Assembly: GCF_016773205.1 (NCBI RefSeq)
Contig: NZ_JAETWB010000005.1
Location: forward strand, 62,001 to 126,000
Source: Belnapia arida
GTDB lineage: Bacteria; Pseudomonadota; Alphaproteobacteria; Acetobacterales; Acetobacteraceae
DNA length: 64,000 bases
Direction: 5' to 3'
The notes under the pieces are model-generated. The model was not told the DNA's origin, did not search any database, and saw only the letters and a program-made list of their open reading frames with translations. The first letter of the stretch is position 1. Each line of letters begins with the position of its first letter. The translations under genes were made by a program, and so were the position numbers. Positions 63,383-64,000 of the stretch are shown in pieces.

Positions 63383-64000
63383 TCAGGCGGCGGTGCCGAT
63401 GCCGTCCAGCTCGGCCATCGCATCCGCCGGCAGGGCGAGTTCGGCGGCGGCGAGGTTCTCCCGCAGGTGGGCGACGGAGGAGGTGCCGGGGATCAGCAGG
63501 ATGTTGGGCGAGCGGCGCAGCAGCCAGGCCAGCGCCACCTGCATCGGCGTGGCGCCCAGCCGCTCCGCCACCGCGGAGAGCGTCGAGGATTGCAGCGGGC
63601 TGAAGCCGCCGAGCGGGAAGAAGGGCACATAGGGGATGCCGTCGCGGGCGAGCGCGTCGATCAGCATATCGTCGCCGCGATGGGCGAGGTTGTACTGGTT
63701 CTGCACGCAGGCGATCTCGCAGAGGCGGCGGCCTTCGGCCACTTGCTCGGGCGTGACGTTGCTGAGGCCGATATGGCGGACCAGGCCCTGGCGCTGCAGC
63801 CCGGCCAGGGTGGCGAGCGGGGCTTCGATCGAGCCTTCGGCGGGGCCGTGGACGTCGAACATGATGCGGAGGTTGACGGCCTCCAGCACGTCGAGGCCGA
63901 GGTTGCGGAGGTTGTCGTGGACGGCCTGCGTCAGCGCCTCGGCCGAATAGGCGGGGAGCCAGGCGCCCTTGTCGTCGCGCCGGGCGCCGATCTTGGTGAC
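63383..64000 (-). CDS. aldo/keto reductase, partial (N-terminus beyond right edge)
   Basis: Only the C-terminal 205 residues are in the window; the reading frame is open at the right edge. NLGLDVLEAVNLRIM, LATLAGLQRQGLVRHIGLSNV, CVQNQYNLAHRGDDML, IPYVPFFPLGGF and the cofactor segment LLIPGTSSVAHLRENLAAA are typical of AKR11/12-like reductases. The catalytic residues would lie outside. It is 97 bp upstream of the YqjM-like gene on the same strand and may be co-transcribed with it. Confidence 0.92.
   Translation of the reverse strand, partial: VTKIGARRDDKGAWLPAYSAEALTQAVHDNLRNLGLDVLEAVNLRIMFDVHGPAEGSIEAPLATLAGLQRQGLVRHIGLSNVTPEQVAEGRRLCEIACVQNQYNLAHRGDDMLIDALARDGIPYVPFFPLGGFSPLQSSTLSAVAERLGATPMQVALAWLLRRSPNILLIPGTSSVAHLRENLAAAELALPADAMAELDGIGTAA

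Overview
This window is high-GC DNA (roughly 70% by eye, with strong G/C preference at third codon positions) from an alphaproteobacterium. It is most likely an Acetobacteraceae member such as a Roseomonas-like organism; that is inference, not a database result. Supporting signs are a chvI-type response regulator near pckA, hemC-hemD followed by a mitofilin-like gene and hemY, an HWE-family histidine kinase, a candidate EcfG-type stress promoter, and an ispH-thrB-rnhA run. I see no prophage, no complete insertion sequence and no CRISPR array.

Layout, left to right. 1-2.8 kb holds a partial lipoprotein gene and ispH-thrB-rnhA. 2.9-4.0 kb is a divergent ridA-like/TetR pair with two matched palindromic operators between the genes. 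4.5-6.9 kb has an orphan HlyD-type secretion adaptor and a beta-hydroxyacid dehydrogenase led by a remnant of a hydantoinase gene. 7.0-12.8 kb is a signalling island on the minus strand: a FIST sensor protein translationally coupled to a GAF histidine kinase, two stand-alone receiver proteins and an MHYT-domain kinase. 12.8-18.3 kb contains a decayed LysR gene, a PNPOx-like flavoprotein, a lower-GC cupin gene with a 19-bp palindrome before it, a TRAP solute-binding protein and a desaturase-like membrane protein. 18.4-26.5 kb carries an MFS exporter, a 1,119-residue double hybrid kinase, chvI, a HugZ-like gene and pckA with a clear intrinsic terminator.

26.6-35.3 kb has a large membrane protein, a DUF2237 protein and a seven-gene minus-strand operon (cupin, intradiol ring-cleavage dioxygenase, livK-H-M-G-F) that looks like uptake plus catabolism of an aromatic acid or related compound. 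35.5-38.9 kb is a GH1-like/MFS/aldo-keto reductase operon. 39-46.4 kb holds a Crp/Fnr regulator, a patatin lipase preceded by a truncated SDR gene, an orphan DUF4255 (Pvc16-like) gene, NAD-type isocitrate dehydrogenase overlapping a class III CoA-transferase, a cupin and an HWE kinase. 46.4-52.1 kb is tsaD divergent from hemC-hemD-mic60-hemY, followed by tRNA-Thr.

52.2-55.3 kb contains small hypothetical genes (one with six 27-bp repeats), a hydrophilin-like stress gene with an EcfG-type promoter, tRNA-Ala and a two-subunit 3-oxoacid CoA-transferase. 55.6-64 kb holds an RTX calcium-binding protein, a triple-hairpin element, two Old Yellow Enzyme genes, an AmpG-like transporter, a lipoprotein, an alpha-hydroxyacid oxidase, a methyltransferase and an aldo/keto reductase cut by the window edge. 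Most genes are core metabolism and sensing. The most unusual items are the signalling island, the double kinase beside chvI, the orphan secretion-related genes and the several gene remnants.
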